64,000 nt of DNA from Pseudomonas cerasi (GCF_900074915.1 NZ_LT222319.1:1237001-1301000); one strand, 5' to 3'; shown: positions 9,010 through 17,513, counted from the first letter of the stretch. Notes: generated by a model not told the origin, from the letters alone. A program made the numbers and translations.

Positions 9010-10119
9010 TCAGATCTGGCCAAGCACGCCTTCGACCAGGTAATTCATGCTCTCCAGCGCAATGTCGGTCTGGCCTTGTGCAACACCATCGGCAATCACC
9101 ACGTTGCCCTTGTTGTCCTTGAGCGGGCCTTTGAAAATCACGAACTGACCGGCCATCATCTGCGCCTTGATGGCATCCGCTTTCTGTTTGGCGTCGGCTG
9201 TTACCGCAGGCCCGTAGGCGGACGTTTTGACGAAGCCTTCCTTCAGCCCGCCGCGCAGGAAGTTGATCATCGGCGCGCCGCTCTGGGCTGCCGCGACGTG
9301 AGCACGATAAGGCGTCTCCCAGTTCCATTCGGCACCGGTCAGGTAGCCCTTGGGCGCCAGCGCAGCCTGGCTGGCGTGGTAGCCACAGGTCATCACACCG
9401 CGTTTTTCAGCTGTCTCGACAATCACCTTGGGCCCGTCGACATGGCAGGTCAGCACGTCACAACCCTGGTCGATCAGGCCGTTGGCAGCTTCTGCTTCCT
9501 TGACCGGCAGCGACCAGTCACCGGTGAAGATCACCGTGGTGACGATGCTCGGGTCGACCGAGCGGGCACCCATGGCGAACGCGTTCAGGTTGCGCAGCAC
9601 CTGAGGCACAGGCTTGGCGGCGACGAAACCGAGCTTTTTGCTCTTGCTCATGTGCCCGGCGATCACGCCGTTGAGGTATTGCGCTTCGTCGATGTACCCG
9701 AAAAAGCTACCCGCTTTCATCGGGTCGCGACCTTTCTGCCAGAGACCGCCGCAGTGCGCGAAACGGACGTCCGGGTACTTTTTGGCGACCTTGACCACGT
9801 GCGGTTCGAAATAGCCGAACGAGGTCGGGAAAATCAACGTGGCGCCGTCCTGACGGATCATGGCTTCCATGGTCTTCTGTACGGCCACGGTTTCCGGAAC
9901 GTTTTCTTCCTCGATCACTTTGACGTTGGGCAGCGTCTTGATGATGGCCGCTGCCTGAGCGTGGGCCTGGTTGTAACCAAAGTCGTCGCGAGCGCCGACG
10001 TAGATAAAACCCACTACCAACGGCGCATCGGCTGAATAGGCGCGACCGAAAGGCAGCGCTGCGCTCAGGCCGATAATGCCCGCCAACTTGATGAAACTGC
10101 GACGATCAACATTCGACAT
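9010..10119 (-). CDS. BMP-family periplasmic substrate-binding protein
   Basis: This 369-residue solute-binding protein of the BMP (PnrA/Med-like) family starts with a Tat-like signal: MSNVDRRSFIKLAG, a hydrophobic stretch, and a probable AYSA cleavage site near residue 30. No lipobox is seen, so it should be free in the periplasm, unlike the lipoprotein members of Gram-positive bacteria. Family blocks include GFIYVGARDDFGYNQAH and GYIDEAQYLNGVIAGHM. It lies 15 bases after atzF and 9 bases before the first permease gene. It should set the importer's specificity, probably for a ureide given the catabolic genes. Its nearest relatives bind nucleosides or similar planar heterocycles, so a heterocyclic precursor of biuret is also possible. 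Confidence 0.9.
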   Translation of the reverse strand: MSNVDRRSFIKLAGIIGLSAALPFGRAYSADAPLVVGFIYVGARDDFGYNQAHAQAAAIIKTLPNVKVIEEENVPETVAVQKTMEAMIRQDGATLIFPTSFGYFEPHVVKVAKKYPDVRFAHCGGLWQKGRDPMKAGSFFGYIDEAQYLNGVIAGHMSKSKKLGFVAAKPVPQVLRNLNAFAMGARSVDPSIVTTVIFTGDWSLPVKEAEAANGLIDQGCDVLTCHVDGPKVIVETAEKRGVMTCGYHASQAALAPKGYLTGAEWNWETPYRAHVAAAQSGAPMINFLRGGLKEGFVKTSAYGPAVTADAKQKADAIKAQMMAGQFVIFKGPLKDNKGNVVIADGVAQGQTDIALESMNYLVEGVLGQI

Positions 10120-10134
10120 GTGTGCTACCTCGGG

Positions 10135-11952
10135 TCATTGAGCGATGGAAGATGTGTGCGCGGCGCGGTAGGCGCGCCAGCCTTTGTAATCGGTGATGTC
10201 CAACGCGCCTTCAAGGCCGCCAGGCTCACAGATGAAACCCTTGACCCACTGGCCGTCGGCCAATTGCAGCGAGCCGATGCCCAGTGGTGCGGGAATGGCC
10301 GCGACGAAGGCGCCGAACTGGCTCAGCGGCATTTCCCAGACTTCTATCTCGATGCTCGCGCCCTGTTCAGCGACGCGCACCAGTCCCGGTTTCGGCGGTG
10401 TCGTTGCTGCCAGCGCATACAGGCGGTAATCCGCGCTGGTGGTTGTGGTGCGCAGCAGGCGCGCGCCACCTTCGAGCAATTGCCAGTTGAGTGGCTGGCC
10501 AACGAGGTGTGCACCGACCACTGCAACCTGCACGGTCGGGCTGTTATAGGGCAGGGGAGCCATCGCCACGGCGTCACGCTGGTCAGCCTGGCCGAACAGC
10601 GGCTGCCAGGCAGCGGCGATCTCCGCCAGGCGCTGATCGGCACCGGCAGGGCCAATCAGCGTGATGCCCGCAGGCAGTCCGTCCGCGCGGCGATCTGCCG
10701 GGATGGCGATGGCGCACATGTTCATCAGGTTGACGAAGTTGGTGTAATAGCCAAGCTGCGAGTTGAGCTCGACCGGATTGCCGAGCACCGCTTCGATGGT
10801 CGGCATGCACGGCGCGGTCGGCACCACCAGCACGTCGATGTCGGTCAGCAACTGCTGCGCAGCGCGGGTCAGTTCTGCCAGGCGATAGCGGGCGTTGAAC
10901 GTGTCCACGGCGTCGAATGAATCCGCGCTCTGCACAATGCCGCGCACCACGGGATGAATGTCGGCCGCGTTGCTGGCGAAGAATTCGCCGATGGCAGCGC
11001 GGCGTTCCGCCACCCACGGGCCCTGGTACAGCAGGGCAGCCGCCTCGGCGAACACGTCGAACTCGATAGCGCTGACCGTCACCAGCGGGTCGTTTTGCAG
11101 GGCTTCCAGAGTTTTGAGGTAAGCCGCCTTTGCCTGCTCGTCACCGAAAAACTCGCAGTGCCGCGCGACGGCGACACGCCGAACCCTGCGCTGTACCGGC
11201 AATGCCTGCACGGCCGCACTGGACGCATCCAGCGGGTCGTAAGCTGCAATGACCTGCGCCACCTGCCAGGCTTGCATCACATCGTTGGCAAAGATGGATG
11301 GGCAGTCCAGCGTGCGGCAGGCAGGTACGACCCCGCGGCTGCTGAACAGACCAAGGCTGGGCTTGAGGCCGACGATGCCGTTGAAGCCGGCTGGCACGCG
11401 GCCTGAACCTGCGGTGTCCGTGCCCAGTGCAAAACTGACGTAGCCACGCGCTACCGCCACTGCCGAGCCGGAACTCGAACCGCCGCTGACATAGGCCGGA
11501 TCACGCGCATTGCGCACTGCGCCGTAGGGTGAACGGACGCCCACCAGGCCAGTGGCGAATTGATCGAGATTGGTCTTGCCCATCAGTATCGCGCCGCTGT
11601 CGAGCAGCAGTTGCACAACGTGAGCACTGTCCTCGGGCACGTAGGCGTACGCCGGGCAGGCAGCCGTGGTGGGCATCTGCGCTACGTCGAAATTGTCCTT
11701 GACCGCAAAAGGCACGCCGAACAGCGGCAACCGGTCATACAGCGCATCGCCCAGTTGTTCGGCGATACTCTCCAGCGCCTGTGCCCGCTCGACAAGCTGT
11801 GCCAGCGGGACGCGATGAATCCAGACCTCTGCCCGGTCATCCGCATCAATGTGCGCGGTCAGGTTCTGCACCAGTGTCGTCAGCGTGGTTTCGCCCGAGC
11901 GGAGCGCCGACTGAAGTTCAGGGATATCGAGTGCGGTCATGGTGGTGTTCAT
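10135..11952 (-). CDS. atzF: allophanate hydrolase
   Basis: This is a 605-residue amidase-signature enzyme that should split allophanate to two ammonia and two CO2 via N-carboxycarbamate. The catalytic Lys-cisSer-Ser set is K85 (PFAVKDN), S159 (VSGGSSSGSA) and S183 (TDTAGSGRVPA), a constant six-residue offset from the K91/S165/S189 I recall for AtzF. The C-terminal ~150 residues form the extra allophanate-hydrolase domain, and total length fits AtzF rather than a urea-carboxylase fusion. It is the first gene of the leftward operon. Neither ATG (11952 or 11940) has a good ribosome-binding site, and a TGTATACA palindrome lies four bases upstream of the first. The start is therefore uncertain and the message may be nearly leaderless. 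Confidence 0.92.
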   Translation of the reverse strand: MNTTMTALDIPELQSALRSGETTLTTLVQNLTAHIDADDRAEVWIHRVPLAQLVERAQALESIAEQLGDALYDRLPLFGVPFAVKDNFDVAQMPTTAACPAYAYVPEDSAHVVQLLLDSGAILMGKTNLDQFATGLVGVRSPYGAVRNARDPAYVSGGSSSGSAVAVARGYVSFALGTDTAGSGRVPAGFNGIVGLKPSLGLFSSRGVVPACRTLDCPSIFANDVMQAWQVAQVIAAYDPLDASSAAVQALPVQRRVRRVAVARHCEFFGDEQAKAAYLKTLEALQNDPLVTVSAIEFDVFAEAAALLYQGPWVAERRAAIGEFFASNAADIHPVVRGIVQSADSFDAVDTFNARYRLAELTRAAQQLLTDIDVLVVPTAPCMPTIEAVLGNPVELNSQLGYYTNFVNLMNMCAIAIPADRRADGLPAGITLIGPAGADQRLAEIAAAWQPLFGQADQRDAVAMAPLPYNSPTVQVAVVGAHLVGQPLNWQLLEGGARLLRTTTTSADYRLYALAATTPPKPGLVRVAEQGASIEIEVWEMPLSQFGAFVAAIPAPLGIGSLQLADGQWVKGFICEPGGLEGALDITDYKGWRAYRAAHTSSIAQ

Positions 11953-11955
11953 TCA

Positions 11956-11963
11956 TGTATACA
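11956..11963. promoter_or_regulatory. candidate GntR operator (TGTATACA palindrome)
   Basis: A perfect 8-base palindrome TGTATACA, in the wider context CTTGTATACATG on the minus strand, sits immediately upstream of the atzF start. FCD-type GntR regulators often bind TTGTATACAA-like sites, and the operon encodes such a regulator. This is a motif match only, and the position so close to the start codon would favour steric repression. Confidence 0.4.
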
Positions 11964-12162
11964 AGATGAACTGACGCGTTTGCACGTTACGGGCCAAGGT
12001 CAGCCGGAGGGCGATTTACGGTGGGGTTACTGGCTATTGGCGGGGCGTTGCGCTGCAGTCATGCGTCATGTTTGCGCTTGAATGTGTCTGCGTGCACAAA
12101 GATAGGTCATATCAGCCGCAGGGCGAATGTAGCGCCGCGCGGCTGACATCAATGCAGGTTTC

Positions 12163-12543
12163 TCAGCTCTCGCAGAACCTGAGCCGGTTACCGAACGGGT
12201 CGCAGACTTCCAGCGTCTTTCCCCAGCCTTGCTGAACGATGTCCGGGCGGGCGTAGCCATACTGCTTGCCGATCAGTTCATCGCGCAATTGCTCGATGTT
12301 CTGCGTCGGGATGAACACCGCCGCACCTGGACAGGCATCACCGTGATGCTCGGAGAGGTGCAGGTTCAACCCGTTACGGCTGATGCCCAGATACAACGGC
12401 AGATCCGCTTCGAAGCGGTGCTCGAATTCGATGCTGAAACCGAGAAAGTCGATGTAAAACTCACGCGCCTTGCGTTCATCGAACATCCGCAGGATTGGGA
12501 CGGCACTGTTGAAGGTGACGGTGGCTGGCTCCTTTGCAGACAT
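12163..12543 (-). CDS. VOC-family (glyoxalase/bleomycin-resistance-like) protein
   Basis: This 126-residue protein has the fold pattern of the vicinal oxygen chelate superfamily: VPILRMFDERKAREFYIDFLGF at residues 15-36, NLHLSEH around 60, and the C-terminal metal-side strand LEVCDPFGNRLRF. It resembles the bleomycin-binding/glyoxalase subgroup that includes many single-domain proteins of unknown substrate. It stands alone, with about 210 bases to atzF downstream and a gap of about 90 bases to the Lrp gene upstream. A role in metal-dependent detoxification or antibiotic binding is possible, but nothing in the neighbourhood indicates which. Confidence 0.82.
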   Translation of the reverse strand: MSAKEPATVTFNSAVPILRMFDERKAREFYIDFLGFSIEFEHRFEADLPLYLGISRNGLNLHLSEHHGDACPGAAVFIPTQNIEQLRDELIGKQYGYARPDIVQQGWGKTLEVCDPFGNRLRFCES

Positions 12544-12636
12544 TGCTATTCCTTTATCGACAGGGTGGGCGTGTAGTCATCGACGCCAATGCACACATTT
12601 ATACATGGCGGTTATCTGCGGCGACAGCAGGCATGG

Positions 12637-13116
12637 CTATGCAGGCTGCTTGACCGGGAACGAGACGAACGGTTTTATTTCCTTGAGCACGAACATGCTC
12701 TGCATTTCCTTGATGCCGGGTAATCGTCTGACCACGGTCATGGCGAAGTCAGCAAAGGAATCCAGATCGGGAGCTACGACCTGAAGCAGAAAGTCCGCAT
12801 CGCCGCCGATGCTGTAGCACGCCACGACATCTTCCAGCTGCATGACTTCCTTCTCGAATTTTCTGGCCTCGGCCTCACTATGACTGTCGATGCTGATACG
12901 AATGAACACCATGACGCCAAGCCCGATCTTGCGGCGATCCAGAACGGCTCGGTAACCCTGTATATAGCGATGTTCTTCAAGCTGCTTGACCCGTCGCCAG
13001 CAGGGCGAGGCAGACATGCCGATCTGATCGGCCAGGGTTTGATTGGTGATACGGCCGTCCTGCTGCAGAGCCGTGAGGATCCTTACATCTATCGGGCTTA
13101 ATGTCGGATGGGTCAT
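12637..13116 (-). CDS. Lrp/AsnC-family transcriptional regulator
   Basis: This 159-residue regulator has an N-terminal helix-turn-helix (LSPIDVRILTALQQDGRITNQTLADQIGMSASPCWRRVKQL, residues 6-46). It also has a C-terminal RAM ligand-binding domain with YSIGGDADFLLQVVAPDLDSF near residues 101-121. The gene is divergent from the LysE-type exporter gene, the usual arrangement of a local Lrp-type activator with an amino-acid exporter. The 170-base gap should hold both promoters. Since the exporter gene is frameshifted, this regulator may have lost its main target. The sequence itself looks intact. Confidence 0.92.
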   Translation of the reverse strand: MTHPTLSPIDVRILTALQQDGRITNQTLADQIGMSASPCWRRVKQLEEHRYIQGYRAVLDRRKIGLGVMVFIRISIDSHSEAEARKFEKEVMQLEDVVACYSIGGDADFLLQVVAPDLDSFADFAMTVVRRLPGIKEMQSMFVLKEIKPFVSFPVKQPA

Positions 13117-13288
13117 AAATACCGTTACTCCTCATGTTGCAGGAAATTTATACCGGTTTTAGCCGTCCAGCCAGTAAGAACAGATAATTCTTTCCGCGTT
13201 GAAACACGTAATATTTTTCGACACAGGGGTTTGCCTGCTGGATCTCAGGCAAGCTCTTCAATCAGCGTCAAGTCTCAAGGAGTGCAAC

Positions 13289-13908
13289 ATGCTTGATCTG
13301 ACTCAGGTTCTTACGTATTCGGCAGCGTTGGGTATTGCCGCCGCCATTCCTGGCCCCGGTATGGCAGCGCTGGTCGCACGGAGTGTCAGCGGCGGGGCGG
13401 TGTCAGGCTTTTGCCTGCTGTGGGGCTGATCCTCGGTGACCTGACCTATCTTTCATTTGCAGTATTTGGTCTTGCCATGATTGCCGAACACTTCAATGCG
13501 TTATTTCAGGTCGTGCGTTGGGGGGCCGCGATTTATCTTTGCTACCTGGCCTGGCAGTTCTGGTTCGCAGATCATCAAGCCATAGAAATCGGCAAGCCGG
13601 CAAAGAAGAAAGAGTTGCTGTCTGCGGCCGCTTCCGGATTGACCATCACCTTGGGCAACCCCAAGACCATCGCCTTTTATCTGGCGCTTTTACCGTTGGT
13701 CATCAATCTTGAAACAGTCTCTCTGCAGACGTGGGGGCTGGTTCTGGTGCCGCTGACGGTACTGGTGCTGCTGGGGGTAGGGGCCGTGTTCATATTTGCC
13801 GCCTTGCGCATTCGACATTTGTTGTCGAGTGAGCGCGCGCAGAGGAAACTGTTTCGCGGTGCGGCGGCCATCATGGTCGCCGCGGCAGCTTCGATGCTGG
13901 TGCGCTGA
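13289..13908 (+). pseudogene. LysE/RhtB-family amino-acid exporter, frameshifted
   Basis: The ATG at 13289 is preceded by AAGGAG and opens a LysE-type N-terminus (ALGIAAAIPGPGMAALVARS) that stops at 13427-13429 after about 46 residues. The rest of the protein continues in the next frame from LILGDLTYLSF to AAASMLVR at 13908, with the family's GNPKTIAFYLALLP block. Restoring one base at TGGGG-CTGATC near 13426-13430 would rejoin both parts into a typical exporter of about 206 residues with six membrane segments. I therefore call it a one-base deletion (or a sequencing error). It is divergent from an Lrp-type regulator that probably controlled it. The downstream piece could start internally, but it would lack the first membrane helix. 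Confidence 0.83.
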
Positions 13909-13923
13909 TCTGCCTGGAGAGTA

Positions 13924-13947
13924 GATGAGGCCTTTGACGGCCTCATC
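13924..13947. terminator. hairpin between convergent genes
   Basis: GATGAGGCC and GGCCTCATC form a perfect 9-bp stem with a six-base loop in the 48-base gap between the convergent exporter and sugar-porter genes. There is no long T-run, so it may be a weak bidirectional terminator or a 3'-end stabiliser. Confidence 0.55.
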
Positions 13948-13956
13948 CGGTCGCTG

Positions 13957-15378
13957 TTACAGCTCCTTCTTCAAATGCTTTTCGATTTGCTCCAGTGACT
14001 TGCCCTTGGTTTCCGGCAGGCACAGGAACACGAAAATCAACGAGCCAATGTTGATGGCGGCGAAGATGAAGAACGTCGGGTTGCCGATGGTATCGACCGC
14101 AATCGGGAATGTGAACGCTACCGATGCGTTGAACAGCCACTGCATCGATACCGCCGTGCCGGTCAGCAAGCCGCGTACCTGCATGGGGAACAGTTCTGAC
14201 ATCAGCAGCCAGTAAACCGGCGAGATGCACATCTGCATGAACAGCAGAAACACCAGAATGCAGGCGAGGGCGGTGTAGCTCTGGGTCATGTTCTGCGGCA
14301 TGAACTGCAACACGCAACCGAGCGCTGCCTGCATCAGGATGACGATGACCAGACCGGTCATCAGCAAATGCCGGCGCCCGTAGCGGCCGATGGCCCAGAT
14401 GCCCAGCAAGGTCGCGATGACTGATACCACGCCGTTGCCGATCGTCGCGGTCAACGCAGCGTTGGTGCCCATCCCGGTGTTCTTGAGAATGATCGGCGTG
14501 TAGTACATAAACGCGTTCACCCCCGTGAACTGCGCTGTGAAGCCCAGCCCTACACCGATCAGCAACAACTTGATGACCCAGCGCTGACGCAGCAACTCTC
14601 TTGCTTTCGGGCGATGGCGAGCTTCTTCGTCCTGCGCCTTCATCTCGTCGACTTCACGCTGCGCGTCCTGTTTGCTGGGGCGCAGTTGCTCCAGCACGTC
14701 CTGCGCTTCGTCGAAACGGCCTTTGGAGGCCAGCCAGCGCGGCGACGCAGGTACGAAGAACGTACCAACCAGCAGCAACACCCCTGGCACCATGGCGACG
14801 GCCAGCATGTAACGCCAGATCCCCGGCGTATGCAGCAAGGCCGCCATGACCGCACTCAGCACATAGGCGAGCAGCTGGCCGCTGACGATCATCAGTTCGT
14901 TACGGCTGACCAGCCGCGCACGCCGTGACGGACCTGCGATCTCGGCGATGAACACCGGCACTGTTGCAGAGCCGCCGCCCACTGCGATACCCAGCAGGAA
15001 GCGCGCTGCGATCATGAACGGAATGGACGGCGCAATAGCAGTGCCCAGTGCGCCCGCAATGAACAGCACTGACAGCAGGCGTAAGGTGAGGCGGCGTCCG
15101 AAGCGGTCGGAGATATAGCCACTGGCAAGCGAGCCGAACGCGGCGCCGACAATCAGTGACGCGGTGACCATCCCTTCGCTGTAAGCATCCAGGCCCAGCC
15201 CGCCCTGATCGGCGGGCAGTGTCATGAACGGCAGGGCACCGGCGATGATGCCAGTGTCATACCCGAACGCCAGTGCGCCCATGGTCGCCACAAGCACAGA
15301 GATAAAGATGAGTCGATTCGATGAAGCGCGTTGCCGGCCTTGCTGACCCGCCGCTGCTGAGGTGCTACTTGAAGACAT
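13957..15378 (-). CDS. MFS sugar porter (sugar:H+ symporter)
   Basis: This 473-residue protein has twelve predicted membrane segments and the hallmarks of the sugar porter family: GYDTGIIAGALPF in helix 1, DRFGRRLTLR after helix 2, PASPRWLASKGR before the central loop, QFTGVNAFMYYTP in helix 7, and the C-terminal PETKGKSLEQIE. It should import a hexose or pentose, or a polyol, across the inner membrane. The N-terminal 20 residues are polar, Ser/Ala-rich and dispensable-looking. No sugar-catabolic gene lies next to it, so the substrate is open. The 380-base region upstream (15379-15758) must hold its promoter and shows no other gene. Confidence 0.92.
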   Translation of the reverse strand: MSSSSTSAAAGQQGRQRASSNRLIFISVLVATMGALAFGYDTGIIAGALPFMTLPADQGGLGLDAYSEGMVTASLIVGAAFGSLASGYISDRFGRRLTLRLLSVLFIAGALGTAIAPSIPFMIAARFLLGIAVGGGSATVPVFIAEIAGPSRRARLVSRNELMIVSGQLLAYVLSAVMAALLHTPGIWRYMLAVAMVPGVLLLVGTFFVPASPRWLASKGRFDEAQDVLEQLRPSKQDAQREVDEMKAQDEEARHRPKARELLRQRWVIKLLLIGVGLGFTAQFTGVNAFMYYTPIILKNTGMGTNAALTATIGNGVVSVIATLLGIWAIGRYGRRHLLMTGLVIVILMQAALGCVLQFMPQNMTQSYTALACILVFLLFMQMCISPVYWLLMSELFPMQVRGLLTGTAVSMQWLFNASVAFTFPIAVDTIGNPTFFIFAAINIGSLIFVFLCLPETKGKSLEQIEKHLKKEL

Positions 15379-15758
15379 GAATCTGAAGTCCTTGGCTTGA
15401 AACCAGCGTTGCGCCAGTACATGGATGTCACGCTTAGGGCGGTGTCGGCCGTGCTAGTTCCCTACAAACCTGCTCAGGATTGTTTTCCTGGCGAAAGCCT
15501 TGAGCTTGAGGCTGCTGAAACGATTAACTTTTCCTTGTCATAAACGCCCCTGTTTCCCCTTTTCGCTGTCAATGAAATTCAGTTTTTTTGACTGGTAAAA
15601 AATGCTTTTCATTGATTTCCAAGCAGTTTTTATCTGGCACATGCGCTGCTGTCATTACTCACTCTCTGCGCCGCTCATAAGCGCTACAGTAAGACAGCAG
15701 AGGTGTGCGGCCTTTTCAACGAGGCTGCGTCGGTATCTTTTGAAAAAGAGGGCGCAAC
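15379..15758. other. intergenic region between divergent genes
   Basis: These 380 bases separate the leftward sugar porter from the rightward SnoaL-like gene. The middle is AT-rich (15530-15610) and presumably contains both promoters. I recognise no hrp box, operator or small RNA in it, and the short frames crossing it look spurious. Confidence 0.5.
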
Positions 15759-16175
15759 ATGAACCTGGCCGAGCAGTACCGTGCCTACATCGCCTGTCTC
15801 AACGAGCGTCGCTGGCAGGACCTGGGCAATTTCGTCGACGACGGTGTGCACTACAACGGCGAGCGGATCAGTCTGGCTGGTTACCGGGCGATGCTGGAAA
15901 ACGACGTCAGGATCATTCCCGACCTGCGTTTCAATATCGACCTGCTGGTGGTCGAAGCGCCACAGATTGCCGCCCGTCTGCTCTTCAACTGCTCGCCGCA
16001 AGGGCGTTTTCTCGGGCTGGAGGCGCGTGGCCAACGCATTAAATTCAGCGAAAACGTGTTCTATACCTTTGCTGACGGCAAGATCATCGGCGTCTGGTCG
16101 GTCATTGATAAAGCGGCAGTGGAGCGCGAGCTTCGTGGCGAAGCGGCGGGCGCCTCGAGTGACAGAAGCACCTGA
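15759..16175 (+). CDS. SnoaL-like (NTF2-fold) protein
   Basis: This 138-residue protein has a SnoaL/NTF2-like pattern: an N-terminal helix pair (EQYRAYIACLNERRWQDLGNFVDDGVHYNG), then LAGYRAMLENDVRIIPDLRFNIDLLVVE, and a C-terminal strand pair ending FADGKIIGVWSVIDKAAVE. Such proteins are ester cyclases, small isomerases or binding proteins acting on hydrophobic ligands. The family is too broad to give a reaction. The ATG at 15759 has an AAAGAGGG-like ribosome-binding sequence 8-12 bases upstream. It is followed after 96 bases by a glutathione transferase gene in the same direction, which may or may not be co-transcribed. Confidence 0.78.
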   Translation: MNLAEQYRAYIACLNERRWQDLGNFVDDGVHYNGERISLAGYRAMLENDVRIIPDLRFNIDLLVVEAPQIAARLLFNCSPQGRFLGLEARGQRIKFSENVFYTFADGKIIGVWSVIDKAAVERELRGEAAGASSDRST

Positions 16176-16271
16176 ATGAATTCGTTACGTTCATCGAAGT
16201 AAAATCATTTCAGGGCACTCCGGGGTAGTAGCGCAGTCTTTTTTAGACACTCTCACCCGGCGGAGCCTCAC

Positions 16272-16898
16272 ATGATCACTGTCCATCACCTGAACAACTC
16301 ACGTTCGCAGCGTATTCTGTGGCTGCTCGAAGAGCTCGACCTGCCCTACGAAATCAAACGTTATCAGCGCGACCCGAAAACCAACCTTGCGCCACCCGAG
16401 CTCAAGGCCGTACATCCGCTGGGCAAATCACCTGTCATCGAAGATGGCCCGCATGTCGTCATCGAGTCCGGTGCCATTGTCGACTACCTGATTCGCCGTC
16501 ATGGCGACGGTCGTCTGCAGCCGGACCCGGCCAGCGCTACCTACGACGAGTACGTGCAATGGCTGCACTTCGCTGAAGGCTCGGCGATTCTGCCGCTGAT
16601 GCTCAACCTGTACGTCGGGCGCCTGGGTGACGCGGGTGCGCCGTTGCATCCGCGTATCCAGTCGGAGCTGGCCAACTACCTGGGCTATCTGAACGAAGCC
16701 CTGGGTCTGACGCCGTATCTGCTTGGCGATGAGCTGAGTGGTGCGGACATTCAGATGAGCTTTATCGGCGAGTTTGCCAAGGCTCAGGGAATGCTGCAGC
16801 CGTACCCGAACGTGACCGCGTGGGTTGAAAGGCTGCAGGGCAGACCTGCGTACCGCAAGGCTTTGGAGCAGGGCGGGGAATATTCCTTTGCCAAGTAA
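16272..16898 (+). CDS. glutathione S-transferase
   Basis: This 208-residue cytosolic GST has an N-terminal thioredoxin-like domain (residues 1-80). The active-site Ser lies in LNNSRSQRILWLLEEL, and the glutathione-binding blocks GKSPVIEDG and VIESGAIVDYLI are present. The C-terminal helical domain includes LLGDELSGADIQMSF, the conserved N-capping box region. It should conjugate glutathione to electrophiles or act as a glutathione-dependent reductase in the cytoplasm. The ribosome-binding site CGGAG lies about six bases before the ATG. Immediately downstream begins the tandem repeat region, and no terminator is obvious. The physiological substrate is unknown. Confidence 0.92.
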   Translation: MITVHHLNNSRSQRILWLLEELDLPYEIKRYQRDPKTNLAPPELKAVHPLGKSPVIEDGPHVVIESGAIVDYLIRRHGDGRLQPDPASATYDEYVQWLHFAEGSAILPLMLNLYVGRLGDAGAPLHPRIQSELANYLGYLNEALGLTPYLLGDELSGADIQMSFIGEFAKAQGMLQPYPNVTAWVERLQGRPAYRKALEQGGEYSFAK

Positions 16899-16942
16899 CG
16901 GCCGTGCCTGAAGCGCTTGCACCGCACGATACTCGGGCTGAC

Positions 16943-17336
16943 CGTTCCTCACGCTTCAGCCTGTAGATGCAGTTCTCGACGCTCTGCGTCGCAAGAGGAC
17001 GCGGAGCGTCCAGAAAGGCATACGACGCAGAGCGTCGCACGATAGTTGCGATGATCGTTCCTCACGCTCCGCGTGGGAATGCAGGTCTCGACGCTCTGCG
17101 TCGCAAGAGGACGCGGAGCGTCCAGAAAGGCATACGACGCAGAGCGTCGTACGATATTTGCGATGATCGTTCCGCACGCTCCGCGTGGGAATGCAGGTCT
17201 CGACGCTCTGCGTCGTCAAGAGGATGCGGAGCGTCCAGAAAGGCATACGACGCAGAGCGTCGTACGATAGTTGCGATGATCGTTCCGCACGCTTCGCGTG
17301 GGAATGCAGGTCTCGACGTTCTGCGTCGCACGATGG
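16943..17336. repeat. tandem repeat, 112-113 bp unit, about 3.5 copies, with internal palindromes
   Basis: Copies begin with CGTTCC(T/G)CACGCT at 16943, 17056, 17168 and 17281, giving periods of 113, 112 and 113 bases. Each full unit contains several short inverted repeats, for example GACGCTCTGCGTC with GACGCGGAGCGTC, and ACGACGCAGAGCGTCGT. It can thus fold into REP/BIME-like hairpins. The first copy is the most divergent and the last is partial. It lies between the convergent GST gene and the small DUF2986-like gene. The short Arg-rich frames inside it are by-products of the palindromes. Confidence 0.88.
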
Positions 17337-17351
17337 CGCTTACGTGGCAGG

Positions 17352-17513
17352 TCAGCCTTCGGACGGGCTGGTCGAGTCCTGATCCGCTTCGGCCGCCAGC
17401 TTCACGCGGTCGGCCTTGCTGATGTATTTGGTCTTACTCTGCGGGGCCAGTTTGGCGCTGGCTTTTTTGGCATGAGCTTTCAGCAACTGCTGGATTTTCT
17501 TGCGACGATTCAT
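17352..17513 (-). CDS. small basic DUF2986-like protein
   Basis: This 53-residue lysine-rich protein starts MNRRKKIQQLLKAHAKKASA and continues KLAPQSKTKYISKADRVKLAAEA, resembling the small DUF2986-type proteins common in Pseudomonas. I chose the ATG at 17513, with GAAGAA just upstream, over an ATG 11 codons earlier that adds an unrelated, cysteine-containing extension. It is probably cytoplasmic and may bind nucleic acid because of its charge, but no function is established. It is downstream of, and in the same direction as, the OPT transporter gene (63-base gap). Confidence 0.68.
   Translation of the reverse strand: MNRRKKIQQLLKAHAKKASAKLAPQSKTKYISKADRVKLAAEADQDSTSPSEG

Noticed and set aside
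16943..17336. CRISPR array
   Set aside because: The 112-113 bp units are contiguous, with no unique spacers between short constant repeats, and no cas gene is present.
16967..17382. Short Arg-rich open frames within the tandem repeat
   Set aside because: They arise from the palindromic repeat itself on both strands and carry no ribosome-binding sites.
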